Assembly: GCF_041734735.1 (NCBI RefSeq)
Contig: NC_134878.1
Location: 15,063,901-15,127,900 of the forward strand
Length of the DNA stretch: 64,000 bases
Direction: 5' to 3'
Source of the DNA: Babylonia areolata
Taxonomy: Eukaryota; Mollusca; Gastropoda; Neogastropoda; Buccinidae
Under the pieces are notes generated by a model that worked only from the letters and a program-made list of their open reading frames with translations, searched no databases and had not been told where the DNA came from. Numbering within the stretch: position 1 is the first letter of the stretch; every line of letters begins with the position of its first letter. Positions 38,501-53,700 of the stretch are shown piece by piece. The position numbers and the translations under genes are program-made.

Positions 38501-38754
38501 GAAAGAGAGGACGCAAAGGCCTATTGATTTCCGTGTGATATGGTGTATCCATTGTTTGCCCTCAAACGGACCCCTCGAACCTGGGACCAGGGACGCATCG
38601 TACATAGGATATTTTGGATAGAAAATGCAACCTGTACGGTAATCTGTGGACTACGACCATTCAACTAAAGGGAAGTTACTCCACAGGTCCATTGTCAATC
38701 GGAAGACCTGGACAGTGAACGCACATCACTCGGAGAGATAGAAAGTGCACCACG

Positions 38755-41108
38755 ATGCTGACCAGACTTTGGAACTGTATGCGAAGGCATAAAAAGAAAC
38801 TAATCTTTTTTACAGCATTCTTTGGAGGTATATATATATCTGTTTGTGGGTTACTTTTTCTTGTCATTTCATGTGTAGGTTTTTCGCTGGACGACGAGTG
38901 TTGACTTTAATTTGTGACACTTGAAACGAAACTGATAACGCAGTAGGCTAAGCAGTACATATATATCTTTTTTTTTCACCACACTTGGGCTCAGTATCTT
39001 TAAGTGACAACACTTCATGATTCGTAGATGAGAGGACAAAGCCACCAAATGTGTGAAACGGTGACACATGCGCTATTTTACTGCATACCATCAAGTATCA
39101 ATCTGCGATGCAACCTGGCTGGATTTTTGCATTCAAACACTGGTATTTTTTATGTGCATGCAGTAAACAGTGGAATGCATATTTGCATGAGCATAATGAT
39201 AAATTAAATTTATACAATAAGACGTGCTGAGCATGTATGTGCACAGATGCGCGTGCGCGCGCGCTCGCTCACACACACACACACTGACACACTGACACAT
39301 ATACTTGTACGTAAATGTGATGCATAAACGCGTACATGTGTTCATATACATTTATTTTTATTTATTTATTTATTTATTGAGACATCTTGCTATAGTGCAT
39401 ATTATTGAAGCTCAATGCGCTTTACAATAGCACTAAAACATCCACTCAAACATCCCCATGCAAACACATGCATATGACTTAAAACATAGGTAAGAGAGAA
39501 TAATTCAAAGAGATCATGTCATTGAATAAATCAAGAAATGTATCAGATGTAAAAAGATAAAACAAAATAATGATAGCAACAAAAATGTAGACAATTGAAA
39601 GGCGCATACAAGCACGCATGCACATAGATACATACATGCATATATACAAAATATATACAATTACAAAACACAATGCATGTACACACACACATGAGCATGC
39701 ACTCCCCCCTCCCCCCAGTCCCCCCCCCCCCCCACCCCCCCCCCCCCACACACACACATGAAAAACAATTGAAACAGACTATAACATTACATGATAAACA
39801 ACGTTTCTTGTAAAAATGTACATACATAAAACAACAACAACACACCTAAAAATGTGAAATATGTACGCATTGTAAAAACACTCACACCTCCACCCCGCCC
39901 ACATATACAAGCACACACACACACACACACACACACACATCAACAACAAAAGCACACACAGCTGAACAACTGAGTAAACAAACTACAACATTACATCATA
40001 AAACAGTTCCAGTGAAGAATTTCTGACATATATTTATACATTTGAACACCACACAAACACACGCACACACACATGTGCGTACACACAATACAACTGACCC
40101 ACCTCACTTAAACCTCACTTGTCACTTAAACCTTACTTGAATAATGTCAAATGTATAAATATGCGCCGTGTTTTTTCGCGGTTTAGAATTGGAATGTCCA
40201 ACTTACGCTCACACTTTTTGCAGTTCAGTTATGATGGGCAAAGTAGGAATTGTCCTTTTTGTGATGACACTCCGGAAACCGAAATGCATTTTCTTTTGGT
40301 CTGCCCTAAGTACTGTTCCCTGCGTTCTCAGTTTATTCCTGCTAAATTTCACAAACATCCAAGTGCATCTAAGATGTCCATGTTGTTATCTTGTGCGAGT
40401 GAGAGATTGAGTGTTAGTATATGCAAGTTTGTATTCAAAGTGTTTTCATTACGAGCAAATGCTCTAGAATCGTTATTGATGCCCATGTAGTTCAATGGTT
40501 GTCCTAATATTTATTTCCCTGTATTAATTCTGTTTGTCCTTGTGAACTCCATTGTTATGGATCTGTGGTCTGACAATTAAAATATTTCGACTTCGACTTC
40601 GACCCACCTCACACACGCAACACACAGACACAAGCACGCGTGGGTGTACAACCAACCACGCGCGCGTGCGCGCACACACACACACACACAGACACACCCA
40701 CCACTATTTCACATGACATTGTATGACTGACTGAACAGGTGTGTCTTATATATGTCCTCACACTCACAAAGGCACACACACAAACACACACAAATAGTTG
40801 CAGACACATACACACTGGCATGTAGGAAGGCAGACAATATAATACAAGCATTTACATTTCTTTTAGTTGGAAGCAGAATTTGCTTGCATTCACAGTGTAT
40901 GAGCTAAATCTGCATTCTGTGCTCCTTGTTATTTTAATCAACAGTTTCTGATTGATATAAGATCACATTTTGTCATACTTAGTATTCCCATTGCTCCGTC
41001 CTCTTTGCATCAACACCTTTTGGCACTTAGCTACACACACACACACACATATATATATATACACATATATATACGTGTGTGTGTGTGTGTGTATGTATGT
41101 GTGTGTGC

Positions 41109-41146
<38 letters not shown>

Positions 41147-41773
41147 TGTGAAGAAGCAGAAACATGAATTTTTTTGTATAACAAGCAAAATATGATATTT
41201 GAACGTCAGGTATATTGACAAAATGGAACTGGCGGATAAAACTTAAAAAGCCAAAAATCTGTTGCCTTTCTAAAATTTGCAATTTGCTATGATATTTTGC
41301 AACATACCCAAAGGAAATAATCCCATTTCTGTTCAGTTTTGACCAAGATTCACAAAATAATAATCATGTAAACCTGTACCGACACAGTTAGTACATGAAT
41401 GACGTTCTGACAGTTAAACTTAGTGAGCGATTTTACGTAAATGCATGTATCTGTGGCCCCTTATAATATTCTCTGTGTGAAACAAAAATCTCACAAGCAT
41501 AAGCCATACTTTTTATCTTGTTTACATGCATCATATTCAATATAAGTTTCACCAACATATCCCGGTATTAAGCTGTCCATTTTCATGGCTGGAAATAAAC
41601 ATTTATTGATATAAATCAAACAGATTTAGGAAGCGCTTTGAATTTATTTTTGATATATCTTTATTCAGTTTCACACCAATTCCACAAAGAAAAACACACA
41701 AGTCATTTGATAAACATTTTTGATTTTCATTTTAAAAGGGTCACTGTCAGCTTGCACACCTTTTGGCACTGAG

Positions 41774-41809
<36 letters not shown>

Positions 41810-42119
41810 AGAGAGAGAGAAGGAAAAGGGAATAAGAAACAATCTCAATCATCTATCATTTAGAAAAGAGAGAGAGAGAGGAAAAGGGAATAAGAAACAA
41901 TCTCAATCATCTATCATTTAGAAAAGAGAGAGAGAGAAGGAAAAGGGAATAAGAAACAATCTCAATCATCTATCATTTACTGATTTAGATTATTCAGATT
42001 TTTCGAAACGTTCTTGTTCCTTCCTTGTAGGATTGATTTGTTTACTTTTTACCAGGGTAACATATCTACATAAAACACACACACACACACATGAATATAT
42101 ATATACATACATACATACA

Positions 42120-42171
<52 letters not shown>

Positions 42172-45100
42172 CATACATACATGCACACACATACACTTAA
42201 AAGTTACATCGTGTCTATTTAGGGAAGTAGGAGGAAGGTGGCAGAATGGTTAAGATACTTACCTGCCAACACAGTGTCCATGAGAGTCTGGGTTTGAATC
42301 CTGGCCTCATGCTTCTCACACGTTTGGCTGGAAAATCAAAACCGAGCATGTAGCCACATTCAGATAAGACTATAAATCTAGGTCCTGTGTGCATCATGCT
42401 TTTGATGCACTGTAAGAGATCCTGTCGCAGCAAGTGTTGTTCTCTGGCAAAATTCTGTAGAAGAAATCCACCCTTATAGTATAATAGGTAACACAAATTT
42501 GATAATATGGAGGCTCATAATGCCTGACTAGTGTATTGAGTTATTTGCTGCTGGTCTTGTCCATCTGACTAACGAGAAGATGCTGCTGGTCATGCATCTC
42601 TGCCTGGTAAATGTGGTGCAGCATATATAGGTACAGGTACAGAATTTGGGACTTTTTTTTTTTAAAGCCTTTTTGGCTTTTCAACGCCCCTTCTTAATAT
42701 AGAAATAGTTTAGGGTTGCATACATGCGTATGAAATTTTTTAAATGTTCATTCATCAAAATTGAATGGTTTTATTAATGATTTAGAGTCATTGTCTAGAA
42801 GATTCTTGAACTGGTCAATAGTTATAACTATTTTTGTTGAATTATTCAGTGCATTCCATCCTTTTAACTGCTCTAAAGCTAAAAGAAAACTTACAAATAT
42901 TTGTTCTGCAAAATTTTGTGAAAAGGTTAGTATTTGAACCCCTGGTAACATGGAGTTTGTTAGTAGAAAAGAAGGTGCAGGGGTTTATATATATTGGTAT
43001 GTCTGAATATGAAGTGATGCCTCCTTGAGAACCTGAATTTGTCTCCGTATCAAGTTTAACACACTTCAAACATGAAAAACACCAAGTGCAGTATCATGTT
43101 TGGAGGGACGTAGGAAGCGCTAAACCTCAAACTTGGAAGGTCGGGGGACAATATTTCATTTTGGTGTATCTAATCAGATACTTTTGATTCCCTTTCCCCC
43201 ATTCCCCCCCTCGCCCCCAGTTTTAGAGTTATGCATGCGTTTGAATGACTGGTGCAAAAGCGCTTTGATTTGTCTATGCACAAGATTCAGTGCTATATAA
43301 ATATAATAATAATAATAATTATTATTATAAATTTCTCTTTCCTGGTGGTCTTGCTCAGGTGGTTCTCTCTCTCTCTCTCTCTAATTTTGCAGGAGGATGG
43401 GTTGCATACAAGTGGCTTCAACAGAAAGTCCAGGAGGTGCGCAATGCTCAGGACAAGGCTTACTTGGAGAAGATGAAGTAAGAAAACAGTAGAATTTGAA
43501 ATCTCAAGGAATAATGTTAAAAATAGATCTTGGGATTTGATTTAATTTTCTTTGTTTTGTTTTGTTTGTAGATTAAGAATTTAGAAAAGCAGAATCACTA
43601 GAGTAAGAAACTGCAAAAAAAGAAAAAATTTTTTTTTTTTAATCTGTTGTGTTATTTATTTATTTATATATTATTATGCAAAAAAAGTGTTCTTTGTGTT
43701 CAAATGTTATGTTTGATTTTGTTTTGCATTGTTTCATTTTTCATTTTAAAGTTTTGTTCTTGTACAACTTTTGGTATCTTGCATTTTATTTTACACAGTA
43801 TATATTCATGTAGTTTTGTATACTTACTTTTTCTTAGAAATAATTGATTAGGCTCTTTATCACTTTACAGAACTTTTAAGAATGTTTTTGAAAATGGTAC
43901 AATGTTGTCTGAATTCTTTGTGGATGCAATTGTGCAAACAAAAAAAAGAAAAAAAAAAAGAAAAAAGGAAGACTTTGTTGTGTATGTATATGTAATTTCT
44001 TGTACTTTTTAAGAATAAATGTTTCTTTGAGTTTGGCCATCTAAATACACATCAAAGGCTGAACAGATTTTTTTAAAAAAGGAAATGGATATATTCAGTT
44101 ATATAAGATTGTAGAAGAATCTTGGTTTGTGGCCTTTTGATTGAATGATTTGATATTTAGTGATGTTTGAATGGTTGGTTGTTTGACTTTCTTTGATTAA
44201 AATAAGATTTTTTATGTTGAATATATTTGGAAAGGGGATATGAATAAAGCAAATAAAATGATGTAACTGACCAAATGCTGACTTTTTGTAATCTTTTTTC
44301 AGTGATTGATGAAATTTTGGTAGTTGACAGGCTGATTAAGGCAGAAGACTGATAATTTTAGAATAGATTTTAATTTGTGGAAAAGGATTTCAAAATGTTA
44401 TATTTGTATTTGTATTTCTTTTCATCACAACAGATTTCTCTGTGTGAAATTCAGGCTGCTCTCCCCAGGGAGAGCGCGTTGCTATACTACAGCGCCACCC
44501 ATTTTTTGTATTTTTTTGTTTTTCCTATCGAAGTGGATTTTTTTTTTCTAAAAAATTTTGCCAGGAACAACCATTTTGTTGCCGTGGGTTCTTTCACGTG
44601 CGCTAAGTGCATGCTGTACACGGGACCTCAGTTTATCGTCTCATCTGAATGACTAGTGTCCAGATCACCACTCAAGGTCTAGTGGAGGGGGAGAAAATAT
44701 CAGCGGCTGAGCCGTGATTCGAACCAGCGCGCTCAGATGCTCTCGCTTCATGGGTGGACGCGTTGCCTCTAGGCCATCACTCCACATATGCTGTGTTTCA
44801 GACGGCAGCATCATTTTGACAGCAACCAAAGAACGTGCAATATGACAGGTCAGTCCATTTTACTGACTCGTGGATATATACATGTGCACATTCAGTTATC
44901 ACAATCACAATTTCTTACCAACCCTACCATCAGCAAACATGCAGTGTATATGTGTTTACTCTCTTCATCCTGTCTGTCTGCGTCTTCTCCTTATATGCTC
45001 TTTGATGATTACAGGAAGATATGATACAGGGACACGCACAGAGCTGGACAATATGTGTTGTCAGGAACCCAGTTCATGCTAAGGAAGAAGAAGAGCTAAC

Positions 45101-45411
45101 CTACGTACATGCACAGAGGCACAAACACACATGCCATCCACACATAGCACACACTCGCACACAGACACACACACACACACACACACACACACTCCACAAA
45201 TTGTGCACAGACATTATACGACATATCACACATGCAGGATACCTTTCTCATGAACTCCCCTTTCTCCTTTCCCCTCCCCACCCAAACACTCAACACACTC
45301 GCTCACACTTATACACGCATGTATGCAAGCATGTGCACGTACACACACACACACGCACACGCACACGTACATGCATGTACGTGCGCTCGTGCACACACGC
45401 GCACAAAGTAC

Positions 45412-45468
<57 letters not shown>

Positions 45469-46951
45469 TACACACATACTCACTACTCCCCAATTAATTT
45501 TTACAAATTGTGATTCACTTCATTTTGTACTTTTTTTTCTTTTTTTTTCCCTTTTCAGTGCTGTCCATGGTTCCAAACTTGAGAGAAGCTTTAGATAAGG
45601 AGCTCAGTTCAAAGGAACTCACAGATAAACTACAGAACAAGTAAGCTTGTGAGAAAGTGATCTGATATGTTGTATGTTCACATCCCATTTATACGTGTTT
45701 TTCTTATTAGGAAAATAGGAAAAATTAGGATTTTTAAGCAGATCTTTAAGATCTGGCTATAACTTTCAGAAACCACCTTTCTGATTTTATATGCTACAAA
45801 ATCATAGAGAAATTTCATATTAGGTTCTACATATTTTCATGGTGAGTTTGATCTGTTGAGGTATAGAAACTTTAAAATTATTGGTTCATGCAGTCCTGAT
45901 TGGATCTGTTTAAATAAAATGAAGAGGCATTATGAAATTTGTGGCTTAAAAAGAACAAAGATGTATATGTGTATACATCAATGTTTGTGTATGTTTGACA
46001 CAGAGCCCTAGATTCATGTACTTGTCTTGATTGTTCCTTCGTTCCTGTGTTCCCTTCCTCTCTCTCTCTCTGTGTCTCTCTCTGTTCCTGTCCCTCTCTG
46101 TCTGAGAGAGAGAGTCCATGTTGTATGTTGCTGGTCTTTTCTGTTTGTATCTTGTGTGTTGTTTGCATGCGTGTGAATGACTGGTGCGAAAGCGCTTTGA
46201 TTTGTCTCTGCACAAGATTCAGCGCAATATAAATACCATTATTATTATTATTATTTTTTTTTTTTAGTCTTCCATTTTTTGTTTGTTTTGTTCTCATTGA
46301 TAATTCTTAATTGTGTTCCATGTACCCTTATTCCCTCTTTTCTTGTTTTCCTTTTTTTTTTTTTTTTCAAATATGCGCTAGCCGGGGGACAAAGGGGAGG
46401 TTACCTACTTCTGGGAGGTTATTAGCCTTAGTACTTTCATTTTCTCCGCTTAGGCAGATAGTAGTTTGCACATGACAGGAATGTCAGACCCCTGCCGGAG
46501 TCTGCACTAGTTGGGTCACGGTAAGTATGTTATTTAAACGTAATTTTAGATAGAAAATTTCCTTTTACATCCGAAGGCTGAGTGGAAAAAAAAAAAAGCA
46601 TGTATAATTGCTTTTCTGAATATCCTGGTTAGATAGAAATTTGTTTCGTTTCACTTCTTCCTCAACTTCACCTGCTTTCATCTCTCTGTATTTAGACCCT
46701 TTCACTTCCACATTGTATTATTGTGCATAATCTTTGAACAAAAGATATAAATCTAATTGAAATAAGTACTGTTTATGTGTGTGTGTGTGTGTTTCTGCAG
46801 TCCACCAGACAAGCTGTCTTTGTGGATTGAGTTGAAAATTGTCAGTAAGTACAAGTTTTTATAATTTTTTTGGTTTTGTTTCAAATATGTTTTGGGGGGT
46901 GAGAGGAAAAGGGAGGTATTGGTTCCCACTGTGTGTGTATGTGTATGTGTG

Positions 46952-46988
<37 letters not shown>

Positions 46989-47966
46989 ACACTGTGTGTG
47001 TTATTTTCCTTGGCAACAGGTGTATGTACATGGATGACGTTTTATCGTACAGCAAAGTATGGGTGACAGGTGTAAGCACATGGATGACGTTTTATCATAC
47101 AGAGGTGTATGGGTGACAAGTGTAAGCACATGGATGACGTTTTATCATACAGCAATGTATGGGTGACAGGTGTATGCACATGGATGACGTTTTATCATAC
47201 AGCAAAGTATGAGTGACAGGTGAACATGTATGACATTTATCATTCAGCAATGTATGGGTGATAGGTGTTTGTACATGGATGACATTTTATCATAAAACTA
47301 TGTATGGATGACTGGTGTATAGACATGGATGTTGTTTTATCACACAGCAATGTATGGGTGACAGGTGTATGCACATGGATGATATTTTATCATACAGCAG
47401 TGTATGTGTGACAGGTGTATGCACATGGATGATGTTTTATCATACAGCAGTGTATGTGTGACAGGTGTATGCACATGGATGATGTTTTATCATACAGCAA
47501 TGTATGGGTGACAGGTGTACATGGATGATGTTTTATCATACAGCAGTGTATGGGTGACAGGTGTATGCACATGGATGATGTTTTATCATACAGCAATGTA
47601 TGGGTGGCAGGTGTACATGGATTACTTTTTATCATACAGCAGTGTATGGGTGGCAGGTGTACATGGATTACGTTTTATCATACAGCAATGTATGGGTGAC
47701 AGGTGTACATGGATGATGTTTTATCATACAGCAGTGTATGGGTGACAGGTGTACATGGATGATGTTTTATCATACAGCAGTGTAAGGGTGACAGGTGTAT
47801 ACACATGGATGATGTTGTATCATACACCGATGAATGGGTGACAGGTGTGGCGCGAGGCATCACAGGGGTGTACGGCTGCTGCCTGTTGACTCTGCTGCTG
47901 CGAGTGCAGCTGAACCTGATGGGAGGCTACCTGTTCCTGGACACAGTCCACGGGAAAAGGGAAGAG
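38755..47966 (+). CDS. PEX3: PEX3 exons 1-6: membrane anchor and PEX19-contact region
   Basis: Residues 1-151. Exon 1 carries the positively charged RRHKKK (10-15), the peroxisome-targeting type of motif, and the start of the hydrophobic span LIFFTAFFGGWVAY. Exon 3 holds the almost invariant FDSNQRTCNMT. Exon 5 has W104. Exon 6 encodes LLLRVQLNLMGGYLFLD, matching human VLLRVQLNIIGGYIYLD. The exon 6 acceptor (47844) is the last unit of a minisatellite, and a SINE ends just before the exon 3 acceptor (44801). Confidence 0.94.
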
Positions 47967-50560
47967 GTGAATGTCTTGTGTGTTTTGTGGTTATTTTATT
48001 TTATTTATTTATTTTATTTTTATTTTTTAAAATTTTATTTTTATTATTATTATTATTTTATTTATTTATTCATTAATTCTTTATTTTTCATTAAAAATTT
48101 TTAAAAATTATTTTAATTTTTTTTTAAAAATTTAATTTAATTTTAATATTATTTGTTTTTCTCAAGGCCTGACTAAGCGCGTTGGGTTACACTGCTGGTC
48201 AGGCATCTACTTGGCAGATGTGGTATAGCATATATGGATTTGACCAAATGCAGTGACGCCTCCTTGAGCTACTGCTACTGCTGTGGTTATTGCTTTTCAA
48301 CGGACCTGTCTGTTTTTCTGTTTATTCATAAAAAATAAAAAACATTTTTTTTAATCACAGTAGCTGTCTTTCTCAGTGTTAAGTGTTTTGTGTACTGTCT
48401 ATCAATGTCTTTTGTCATTTGGTCCTATGCATTTCCTCAGTTAAAGGTGATTTTTTCAAAACATTATTGTTGTTCTTTTCCCCACAAGTTTGAGTAAAGA
48501 ATTTCTCTCTGGTTCTTAGTGTGTCACTATTCAGCCTGAGCAGTCTAAATGCAGAGAACAAGTCATACTTTGATGGGATATCTTGATAACAAAATAGAGG
48601 AAGATTGTACTTAGTCAGAAATCAAACATTTATATTCCATATTGTACTGAATATTTTTATTTATTTATTTGTTCATTTTTTTCATTGAAATTAATCACAC
48701 CTTGCTCGACAGCTGATTTGGAAAGAAACTCACATCAGGGTTATGAGTTTACAGCAAAGGATGAATTTTATTATGGCAAAGGATGAATTTTACTAGTGTT
48801 CTTCTAATTGTGGAAGCTCCATTTTGCTGATTTGGTTAGGCATGAGACTTCTGATCCAGTGGTAACCAGTGGTCAGTGTTTGAGGCCCTGTTTCGGCATG
48901 GTGTTGTGTCCTTTGGAAAGACACTTCCACTCCAGTTTCCCTCATTCCATTTCGGTGTGTATGCGTACCTGACTTTGACTGGGGAAGTTTAAGCTGGTGG
49001 AGGGAGAGGACTGAGTTCCAGTTTTAAACTTTGAGTGGAAAGCTTAAAGCGGTGACTAGTTTTTATTGTTTTTTGTTTTGTTTTTTTCCCTTGAAGTAGG
49101 TATTAACGTGGCGATAGCTTTGAGATGGCCTTAAGAGGTCAGCGAAGCTCTAAGCACCATAATTTGATTTGATTTGAGCTCCAATTTTCCTGTGATAAGC
49201 CTTTCATACAGTGACTGTGAATTCACTGACCCTACAGTCATAAATGGCAGTGGGATCTTTAACCTTTTAAGTTTGATTTGTACATTTCTTTGTGAGGTAT
49301 GAATTTAGAATTTGAAATCTGAGGTTATGTTCAGTCTCAGTCAGAACTCATGTAAGGTGTGCAGCCTGAAAGCACAGGATTAGTTTTTACCAGGGTAAGG
49401 TGTGTTCACTGGAGAGCATATTTCAGGTTAGCTTTTTCGTTTCAGGTTTTAGAATCGCATTTAGTAACCTGTCTCAGTTGCTGAAAGGCAGACCGTTAGA
49501 GTCCACATCAGCTTTACTCCTTAGCAGTGAATGGTTTTTTAATTGTGTAGGGTCTGCTTGTCACTTCATTTGTGATACATTTTTTTTTTTTTTTTTACCT
49601 TTTTCTGTCATGGTTTTTGGTCTGTCTGTATTTCATGATGTGATCCATGTTTTACTGGCTTCTTTCAGGAATCGGAATCCGGTTCAGGTGTTCAGATGCC
49701 TAAGGCGGTACAGGAACGCTACCTTTCCCTAGTCAAACACCTGTTAGGAGAAGGTAGAGGATATATATATATATCTCTCTCTCTGAGGTCATTTCTTTCC
49801 ATGAGATATTGTTTCTTTTGTGTCTGAAATGGTGTGTATGTAATCTTACATGTGTTATGCTGGTGAATTGGTTGGAAATAAATTTTCAGTTGAGTGTCAT
49901 TGCTGAATACTGACAAAACAATTTTAACAGAATTAGAAAGGATGTTAAGTTGCAGTGTGTTGGAGAGGTGAATTGAGCTATGGTATATTTACACCTTCCA
50001 TTGTCTGATTTGATGTGTTTCAAAAAACAGAGCGGTTTTTACAATCACTACTTTTTATTTGCTTATGAAAAAAAAAAGACTGGAAAATTTGTGTTCTAGA
50101 GATGATTTTGATTTACACTGTTTACAAATTAATACTTGCATGGGGATATGATAGATAAATATAAGTACATTGACAGTATTGGTACATAATTACATTTACA
50201 ATTATGGACTGAATTTTTTTCACGTTAATTTTTTTTATTCTAAAGATACAATTTTTTAATTCATATGGTTTGAAAATCACTTTGCATAACCTGATTTTTT
50301 TTCTTATTTTTGTTATAACAGAAAAAAAAGTAATCAGTGGAAAATTAAATCATGTGGCAGTGTGAAACACAAAATTATTTGTGAGAGGAAGATATATGTT
50401 CATTACATATGTACATATTTGTTTGACACAGGGATAGCAGAACTGGCCAAATATGTGAAGCAGGCTACAGAGAAAGAGGTGGGAAGGTAAGGGAGAGAGT
50501 GGGGAATGCCCAACATATCAGTTTGTGCATCCAATATAGGTTGTGAGTTTGTATGTGTGT

Positions 50561-50604
<44 letters not shown>

Positions 50605-50732
50605 ATATGTGCCTGTATATGTTTTTGAATATGGATGTACATATATCCGTGTGTGTGTCTGCTTGTGCACGTATGTGCAAGTTTGTGGATTCACACTTGC
50701 GTAAGTGAATGTATGTGTTTGTATACCATATA

Positions 50733-50766
<34 letters not shown>

Positions 50767-53700
50767 TTTTGTTTTTGTTTTTTTGATGTGTATAATTCAT
50801 GTTGAGAGCGCATCTGAGTCACTGGAGATGAGGATGTGTACTTACAGAGACGATGGACTGATGGACTGGTGTCTTGAACCTTAATTTCATTTCTAGTGCA
50901 CGAAAACTGAATCGTTTTGTTAAGTCTTATTGCACTTCGTGACCCGAGTATGTACACACAGCTGGAGAGAGTGGATCAAGGAACTTGTGTTCATGATCTA
51001 TGTTTTCTGTTCTGTTTGGTTTGGTTTGGTTTGTTTGTCATAGTCCAAGTGAACCAGTTCTATTCAATCTACCCGTTACACATGGTTCAGTAATCACTTG
51101 GAAACATGCTCACCAAATATTTCTCTTCAGAAACAAAATTTTACTGATCATATTTCTGACTTAAATTGGCTTTCAGACATCACTGCTCAAGAATTACTTG
51201 GTCCAGAGCAATGAGATTGATAGTTTTTACTTGGGATGAGACGGGTTAAAACAAAATGGATGAAAATAAGTTTTTTCGCTTTTTTAAATTTTATTATTCA
51301 GAAAATCATTTTTTTCTTATTTTATTATTATTATTATTATTTAATTTTTTTAAACGTGGACATGTATTTGTGTGGCAGGATATCGCTGAAGGAACAGATG
51401 TCCATTGACTACATCCAGAGTGTGGTGAACGCGGTGAGAGAGAGGGTGGAGTGCGGGAACACTGAGCTGTGCCAGGGGCCCTCCACCCTCCCCCTCTGTC
51501 AGTACGTGCTTCCTGGAGAGCAGGTTCCAGACATGGTGAGTGTCAGCATGGTTGACCCTTTGAGTGCCCAGCCTGTTTTATGCTTAGTGTCAGCTGTTTT
51601 GCCAAGGGATGTTTGGTCATGGAGGGCAATGATTATAAAAAAAATTATAGCATGCGAACTATGGAGAGAAAAGAGGGGAGCTGTGGTTGAATGGTTGGAG
51701 TGCTGGATTCTCACCTGAGTCTTCTAGGTTTCGATCACCGGTCACGGCACACCTGGTGGACTAAGGGTGGAGATTTTTCTGATCTTCTATTTAGCATATG
51801 TGCAGACCCGCTTGTGCCTGAACCCCCTTCTTGTGTATATGCATGCAGACGATCAAATACACATGTTAAAGATCGTGTGATTCTGTGATCCTAGGGTCAA
51901 ACAGTTATACATGTAAAAACCCACTTGAACACAAAAGAGAATGTGGGAGTTGCAGCCCACGAACACACACACACACACACACACATATGCACACTCACAC
52001 TCGTACACATACGCACACTCACACAAAAACCAACTGAAAGAAAGTATGTATAAGATATACTTTTCTGAAAGGAGAATGAACACGCTATCCAGTCATGACA
52101 ATTTCGCACAAATTTAATGATTTTGTGATGAGAAAATTCCTACGATGACATGGACAAATATTTCCATCCCTTGGCACTTTTTTGCGCACAAGAAGGCGAC
52201 AGCAATTTTTTGTCCTAGGGCACTGAAGGGGTTAATTTAAATTGATAATCGTCAGCTCACTTGAACCATCTAGGGTTTGAGAGGGTGCATGAGGTTAATC
52301 ATTTATTTACGCCTTAAAAAGAAAATTAAAAAAAAAAAATGTACATTGTTGAAAGGAAATTTTTAGGTTTGAATGGAAGATATCCAGCAGACTTTGTCAG
52401 ATTTGATAAGTTTCATTTTTGTAGTGTAGTTCGTTGGTAATTAGCAGAAATTTGAATTTACTTACACAACAATAAATGGGGGGTAGGGGGAGACTTTGAC
52501 TTGACCTCTCTTGCCACTTAAAAAAAAAAAGTTTTTAAGGCGTAATAATGGCGATAGATTTTAGCCTTGTATTGCATTACTTTTTTGTAAAATTTTGGGT
52601 TGCTGTCCCCAGTGCATTACTTTTTTTTGTAAAATTTTGGGTTGCTGTCCCCAGTGTAGCAGCAGTTTTTTTTCTTCTTTTTTTTCCCCTGTATATAAGT
52701 GCATTTATGTTAATGTCACAGTGGAATTCTTCTTGAGAATTTTTCCAAGGACAACTCTTTTTGCCATGGGTTCTTTCATATGTGCCAAGTGTGCACCACA
52801 CACAGAACCACAGTTTATTGTCTCATCCGAATGACTAGCACCCAGACCACCACCAAAAATCTATTTTAAGGCAGGTGGAGAACTCATGGTCAGCATATGG
52901 GACTCAAACACATGGACCCTCGCTTCCTAGTTTGACGCACTGCCACAAGGCCACTGCTCAGGATGTTTGCAGCAAAAGATTTCTCAGATGTTTCTGGACC
53001 AACGTTAAAAGAGGTTAACAGCTGTTTGAAATAGTAACAGGACTGGCTGATTGATTTTGTTTGATTGATTTGTTAATTCCTCATTGTTGTCATTCTTCCA
53101 GAATGATGCCATGGGAAAGATGAGATGTTTAAATGTCAAGTGACTGATTATCGTGGGAACAATTGCAAAATGGAAACCCATACCACTTTTATTTTAAAAT
53201 CATGTGAAGCTTGAATTTCTAGTGACTGATTTAAGTTCCAGACTAAAATTAAAACTTTATTTCAATTTCAGGAGGTGAAAACAGATGAGGAAGAGTTGTT
53301 TGATAAGCTTGTTAAAGAAACAAGAGATATTATGGAAAGGTAAGTCTGTTGCAAAGCTGGTTTGTTGCTCTGTGTGTGTGTGAGTGTGTGTGTTCGTTTT
53401 TTTAGTTTAATGTTTTTTCAGTACACGTTATATCAGGCGAGGGTTGGGGAAAAAATAATCAAGGGAGGGAAAAGAAATTACTGTGTATGCATGCGACTAT
53501 GTGAATGTGTGTGTGTGTGTGTGTGTGCACGTGTGGGTGCGTGCGTGCGGACAGGCGTGCGTACATGCAGGCGTGCTTGCGAGCTTCATTACAGCCTTTT
53601 TTTTGGCAGCCATGAGTAGCAGGGGAAAAAAAACTTCACAAGATTGTAGATATATGTTTTAGTCAGCTAATTCTTTCACACAGTTATGGATGTTGATTAG

